Source: Bacillota bacterium
GTDB taxonomy: Bacteria; Bacillota; Clostridia; Clostridiales; Clostridiaceae
DNA: 9,846 nucleotides
NCBI GenBank assembly: GCA_023399035.1
Contig: JAEWQX010000021.1
Coordinates: 1-9,846 of the forward strand
Direction: 5' to 3'
Shown here: in pieces, positions 6,381-9,846 of the stretch
How positions within the stretch are numbered: the stretch's first letter is position 1
How the letters are laid out: each line of letters opens with the position of its first letter
Notes under the pieces: generated by a model
Databases searched by the model: none
What the model was told of the DNA's origin: nothing
Seen by the model: only the letters and a program-made list of their open reading frames with translations
Translations under genes and position numbers: made by a program

Positions 6381-8036
6381 CTACACTCCCAAAATATCTT
6401 GTATATCAGATTTTAATACATCTGCCTTAGGTCCGTAAATTGCTTGAATTCCTTTATCTTTAATAACTAATCCCATTGCCCCATTCTGTTTCCAATCCTT
6501 TTCCTCTGCAACCAAAGACTTATCTTTAACAGTAACTCTTAAACGAGTCATACATGCATCAACATCTACAATGTTTTCTCTTTCTCCTAATAATGAAATT
6601 ATCTTTACAGCTAAATCATTTCCTGAAGTCTTTGTAACTGCTGCTTCTGAAGATGATTCATCTTCGTCTTCTATATAATTTCCTCTACGTCCTGGAGTTG
6701 CTAAATTTAACTTTTTAATTAATAAATTAAATACAGAGTAATATAAACCAAAGAATATAACTCCACAAATTAGAAAATGAACTACATCCATTATTATACC
6801 TGCTTTTGCAAACATAGGTATACGAGTTAAGAATTCAATAAATCCAAAAGCCTGAATTCTTACATTTATTAAATCTGCAACTGCAAAACCAATACCAGTC
6901 ATAACTGCATACACACCATATAAAACAGGTGATACAAACATAAACATAAATTCAAGTGGTTCTGTGACTCCTGTTAAGAATACTGCAATACCTGCTGAAA
7001 AAAACATTGATTTATATTTTTTCTTCTTGTCTTCATCTACATTTTTATACATTGCTAATGCTGCACCTATTAATGAAGCACTTGAAAGTACAACTTGGCC
7101 AAACTTAAATCTTGCTGGTGTAACAGTAGCTAATAAATTATTATATGCTTCCATATCGCCTGCATTTTTTAAGTTAATTAAATCTGATACCCATGCATAC
7201 CACAATGGATCTTGACCTGCTATAACATTTCCAGCATTAGATCCTGTTAAAACAGTATATACTCCACCTAATTCTGTATAGTTTACTGGAATTGTAAGCA
7301 TATGATGTAATCCAAATGGTAGTAGTAAACGTTCCAAGCATCCATAAATAAATGGTGATAAAATTGGTGCTGTATCTTTAGATTCTGCAAGCCACATACC
7401 AAAAGCATTTAATGCTGATTGAGCAAATGGCCATATAATTGAAAGAATTATTGCTGAAACAACTGAACCTACAATAACAACGAAAGGTACAAAACGTTTT
7501 CCATTAAAGAATGATAGAGCATCTGGAAGCTTATCAAAATTATAATATTTATTATATAATGAAGCTCCTAAGAAACCTGAAATAATACCAATAAACACCC
7601 CCATATTTAAAGCTGGGTTTCCAAGAATAGATGTAAAGTAATCTGCAACAATTAATTTTTGTCCGAATAAAGATGTAACTGTAGCATTTGGATCAGCAAG
7701 CATATCTGAAGAAACTCCAAATATTGATCCCGTAGTAAGGTTTATAAGAATAAATGCAATAAGCGCTGCAAATGCTCCGCCTGCACGTTCTTTAGCCCAA
7801 GATCCACCAATTGCTACTGCAAATAAAATATGCAAGTTACCAATAATTCCCCATCCTAATTGTTCTACAACGTTTGCAATTGTATGTAAAAGAGAAATAT
7901 CTCCACACATACCAATTAATTTTCCAATACAGATCATAAGACCAGCTGCTGGCATTACTGCAACAACCACCATTAAAGCCTTACCAAATTTCTGCCAGAA
8001 CTCAAACGAAAATAATTTACCTTTTGTCTTCCCCAT
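6381..8036 (-). CDS. PTS EIICB permease, glucose/alpha-glucoside family, 551 aa
   Basis: This membrane permease imports a sugar and phosphorylates it at the expense of PEP. The EIIC domain (about 10-440) has roughly ten hydrophobic segments, the FGLHHMLTIP motif (241-250) and the sugar-binding GVTEPLEFMF motif (356-365, Glu359). A charged linker (about 447-470, rich in Glu, Asp and Ser) leads to an EIIB domain (about 473-551). Its phosphorylated cysteine is Cys495 in DACMTRLRV. No EIIA domain is fused, so a glucose-type EIIA encoded elsewhere must donate the phosphate. Position between an alpha-glucosidase and a MapP-like enzyme points to maltose, isomaltose or a related alpha-glucoside rather than glucose. 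Trehalose is less likely because no TreA-type hydrolase is present. The ATG has GGAGGG eight bases upstream. Family is secure; substrate is inferred. Confidence 0.93.
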   Translation of the reverse strand: MGKTKGKLFSFEFWQKFGKALMVVVAVMPAAGLMICIGKLIGMCGDISLLHTIANVVEQLGWGIIGNLHILFAVAIGGSWAKERAGGAFAALIAFILINLTTGSIFGVSSDMLADPNATVTSLFGQKLIVADYFTSILGNPALNMGVFIGIISGFLGASLYNKYYNFDKLPDALSFFNGKRFVPFVVIVGSVVSAIILSIIWPFAQSALNAFGMWLAESKDTAPILSPFIYGCLERLLLPFGLHHMLTIPVNYTELGGVYTVLTGSNAGNVIAGQDPLWYAWVSDLINLKNAGDMEAYNNLLATVTPARFKFGQVVLSSASLIGAALAMYKNVDEDKKKKYKSMFFSAGIAVFLTGVTEPLEFMFMFVSPVLYGVYAVMTGIGFAVADLINVRIQAFGFIEFLTRIPMFAKAGIIMDVVHFLICGVIFFGLYYSVFNLLIKKLNLATPGRRGNYIEDEDESSSEAAVTKTSGNDLAVKIISLLGERENIVDVDACMTRLRVTVKDKSLVAEEKDWKQNGAMGLVIKDKGIQAIYGPKADVLKSDIQDILGV

Positions 8037-8083
8037 AATATTTTCCCTCCATTTTCCATTACATCGTATACATTTATTTGTTT

Positions 8084-8120
8084 TGATTAGGCTTCATTCA
8101 ATTTAAATGAAGCCTGATCA
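8084..8120 (-). other. Intercistronic hairpin between glucosidase and PTS genes
   Basis: In the 124-bp gap (8037-8160) 8084-8098 pairs with 8106-8120 with one mismatch, the core being AGGCTTCATT/AATGAAGCCT. No T-run follows in the direction of transcription, so it is unlikely to be a full terminator. An mRNA processing or stability element, or partial attenuation that sets the enzyme-to-permease ratio, is more likely. GATTAGG at 8085-8091 is also complementary to CCTAATC at 8144-8150, so the 3' arm has a competing partner in the same transcript. I see no convincing promoter in the gap; the genes are likely cotranscribed. Confidence 0.6.
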
Positions 8121-8160
8121 TTTGAGCTTTAGACTATATAAGTCCTAATCTTTAGATTAT

Positions 8161-9834
8161 TTAGTTATTTATTTTATATAATCTACATTCCCAAGGTTTT
8201 AAATCAAATTTATTTATTGGAGAATGTTTATTTACTTCATAATTTGAAATTAACATATTTTCAAAATCAAGCTTAACAGAAGAATAGTCATATTCAACAA
8301 TTTGATCTGATAAATTACAGATTATAATATATTTATCTTCTTCATGAATTCTCATATATGAATAAATCTGCTCATGATCTTTTAGTATAAGTTCATACTT
8401 ACCATAAATTAAAGCTTCATTTGATTTTCTTAATTCTATTAATTTCTTATAAAAATTCAATATTGAATTTTTATCTTTTAATTCATCTTCAACATTTATT
8501 TCTGTATAGTTTTCATTTACTCCAATCCAAGGTTTTGCCTCTGAAAAACCTGCATATTTTGAGTTGTTCCATTGCATAGGTGTACGTGCATTATCCCTTG
8601 ATATATTCCAAACATGCTGTAATGCGTCTTCAGTTGAAGTTCCATTTGCAATTAATTCATTATATATGTTTATACTTTTAACATCATCATAATCATTAAT
8701 CGAATGGAATTTAACATTTGTCATACCAATTTCCTGACCTTGATATATAAATGGTGTTCCTTGCTGCATGAAATACATCAATGCAAAAGCTTTTGCACAC
8801 TCTGATCTATATTCATTATCATTTCCAAGAGTAGATATAACACGTGATATATCATGATTTTCAACAAAAAGAGCATTCCATCCTATACCATATAAACTAT
8901 CCTGCCATTTGCTTAAAGCCTGTTTAAGCTTTACTATCTTTGATATTCCATCATTATCATTTGAATCCCATAAATCAAGATGTTCAAATTGAAATACCAT
9001 ATTAAAGCTTCCATGTTCTTCTCCAACCCATAGATCAGCATCCACATCAGCTTTTACTCCATTAGCTTCTCCAACAGTCATAATATCATATTTAGAAAAT
9101 GTCTCTCTTTTTAGTTCATTTAAGAACATATGAATTCCCTTATAGTTCATATGTTTATCAAATGATTCAACATAATCCTTGTTTTCTGGATTCGGAAGAT
9201 CTTCAAATGTTTGATCTTTCTTAATATGACTTATTGCATCTACTCTGAATCCATCAATTCCTTTATCAAGCCACCAGTTTATCATATCATACACAGCTTT
9301 TCTAAGTTCAGGGTTTTCCCAATTTAAATCCGGCTGTTTTTTAGTGAATAAGTGAAGATAATATTCATCAGTTATTTCATCATGCTCCCATGCTGATCCT
9401 TTGAAGATGCTCTCCCAGTTATTAGGTTCTGCACCATTTTTACCTTCTTTCCATATATACCAGTCTCTCTTAGGGTTATTTTTTGAAGATCTTGATTCAA
9501 TGAACCATTTATGTTCATCGCTTGTATGATTAACAACTAGATCAATTATTAATTTCATACCTCTGTTATGAACTTCTCTTAATAATTCATCAAAATCTTC
9601 CATTGTTCCAAAATCTTCTGTTATAGCTTGATAATCGCTTATATCATAACCATTATCATCATTAGGCGATTTATACATTGGACATATCCATATAACATCT
9701 ATTCCTAAATCCTTTAAATAATCAAGCTTAGATATAATTCCTTTTAAATCTCCAATACCATCATTATTGGAATCTTTAAAACTTCTAGGATAAATCTGAT
9801 ATCCTACTGCTTCTTTCCACCAAATCTTATTCAT
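8161..9834 (-). CDS. GH13 alpha-glucosidase (oligo-1,6-glucosidase/maltase family), 557 aa
   Basis: This is a cytoplasmic glycoside hydrolase that releases glucose from the non-reducing end of short alpha-glucosides. There is no signal peptide. The (beta/alpha)8 barrel starts at once (IWWKEAVGYQIYPRSF, 4-19), with the metal-binding loop DSNNDGIGD at 21-29. Conserved regions are DLVVNH (98-103), QPDLNW (167-172), GFRVDA with nucleophile Asp199 (195-200), VGEAN with acid/base Glu256 (254-258), and VENHD with stabiliser Asp328 (324-328). The small C-terminal beta domain covers about 480-557. Numbering nearly matches Bacillus oligo-1,6-glucosidase. The residue after the nucleophile is Ala200, not Val, which favours alpha-1,4 linkages. 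TreA/TreC-type region II (D-V-I/V-N) is absent, arguing against phosphotrehalase. It is first of the visible operon, 124 bp before the permease; AAAGGAG precedes the ATG by five or six bases. Confidence 0.94.
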   Translation of the reverse strand: MNKIWWKEAVGYQIYPRSFKDSNNDGIGDLKGIISKLDYLKDLGIDVIWICPMYKSPNDDNGYDISDYQAITEDFGTMEDFDELLREVHNRGMKLIIDLVVNHTSDEHKWFIESRSSKNNPKRDWYIWKEGKNGAEPNNWESIFKGSAWEHDEITDEYYLHLFTKKQPDLNWENPELRKAVYDMINWWLDKGIDGFRVDAISHIKKDQTFEDLPNPENKDYVESFDKHMNYKGIHMFLNELKRETFSKYDIMTVGEANGVKADVDADLWVGEEHGSFNMVFQFEHLDLWDSNDNDGISKIVKLKQALSKWQDSLYGIGWNALFVENHDISRVISTLGNDNEYRSECAKAFALMYFMQQGTPFIYQGQEIGMTNVKFHSINDYDDVKSINIYNELIANGTSTEDALQHVWNISRDNARTPMQWNNSKYAGFSEAKPWIGVNENYTEINVEDELKDKNSILNFYKKLIELRKSNEALIYGKYELILKDHEQIYSYMRIHEEDKYIIICNLSDQIVEYDYSSVKLDFENMLISNYEVNKHSPINKFDLKPWECRLYKINN

Positions 9835-9837
9835 ACG

Positions 9838-9846
9838 TTCTCCTTT
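9838..9846 (-). promoter_or_regulatory. Glucosidase ribosome binding site at the window edge
   Basis: On the minus strand the last bases read AAAGGAGAA, a good Shine-Dalgarno sequence a few bases before the glucosidase ATG at 9832-9834. It confirms the chosen start. The promoter and any operator of the sugar operon lie beyond 9846 and cannot be seen. Confidence 0.8.

Noticed and set aside
6964..7215. Plus-strand open frame of 83 codons antisense to the PTS permease
   Set aside because: Lies inside the EIIC domain coding sequence and has no recognisable family features.
8059..8072. Possible catabolite-responsive element (cre) upstream of the permease
   Set aside because: TGTATACGATGTAA has the central CG, but by my count three defined positions of the cre consensus do not match on either strand; too weak to report as a site.
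8161..9834. Trehalose-6-phosphate hydrolase (TreA/TreC) identity for the GH13 gene
   Set aside because: Region II is DAIS rather than the D-V-I/V-N of phosphotrehalases, region III is GEAN, and no TreR regulator is nearby.

Overview
The window is AT-rich with A/T-ending codons, strong GGAGG-type ribosome binding sites and Gram-positive gene families. It looks like chromosomal DNA of a low-GC Firmicute, most plausibly a solventogenic or butyric Clostridium. The species is inferred from style and gene content only; there is no rRNA or other marker gene. No mobile element, CRISPR array, tRNA or rRNA was seen.

Left half (1-5433), an efflux module. On the minus strand a lipoprotein membrane-fusion (adaptor) protein (3372-4622) is followed after 4 bp by a full-length RND transporter (149-3367). 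A MarR-family regulator (4948-5433) is divergent on the plus strand. The 325-bp divergent region holds two back-to-back promoters: a near-consensus minus-strand promoter for the pump operon (4843-4871) and a plus-strand promoter for marR (4883-4911). The pump promoter predicts a leader of about 214 nt that contains two perfect AT palindromes (4693-4723 and 4783-4805). A hairpin (90-132) closes the pump operon. At the extreme left edge the first codons of another minus-strand gene begin at position 11. The -10 and spacer of its promoter match the pump promoter at 23 of 25 positions, which suggests a shared regulator, probably the MarR protein.

Right half (5525-9846), an alpha-glucoside catabolic operon on the minus strand. 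The order is a GH13 alpha-glucosidase (8161-9834), a PTS EIICB permease of the glucose/alpha-glucoside family (6381-8036) and an endonuclease/exonuclease/phosphatase (EEP) fold protein (5578-6375) that starts 5 nt after the permease. A long bidirectional terminator (5525-5584) separates it from marR. No phospho-alpha-glucosidase is present. The EEP gene sits directly downstream of the permease, as the maltose-6'-phosphate phosphatase gene mapP does in Enterococcus. The likely pathway is PTS uptake with phosphorylation, dephosphorylation by the EEP enzyme, then hydrolysis of the free disaccharide by the GH13 enzyme. The operon promoter lies beyond the right edge.
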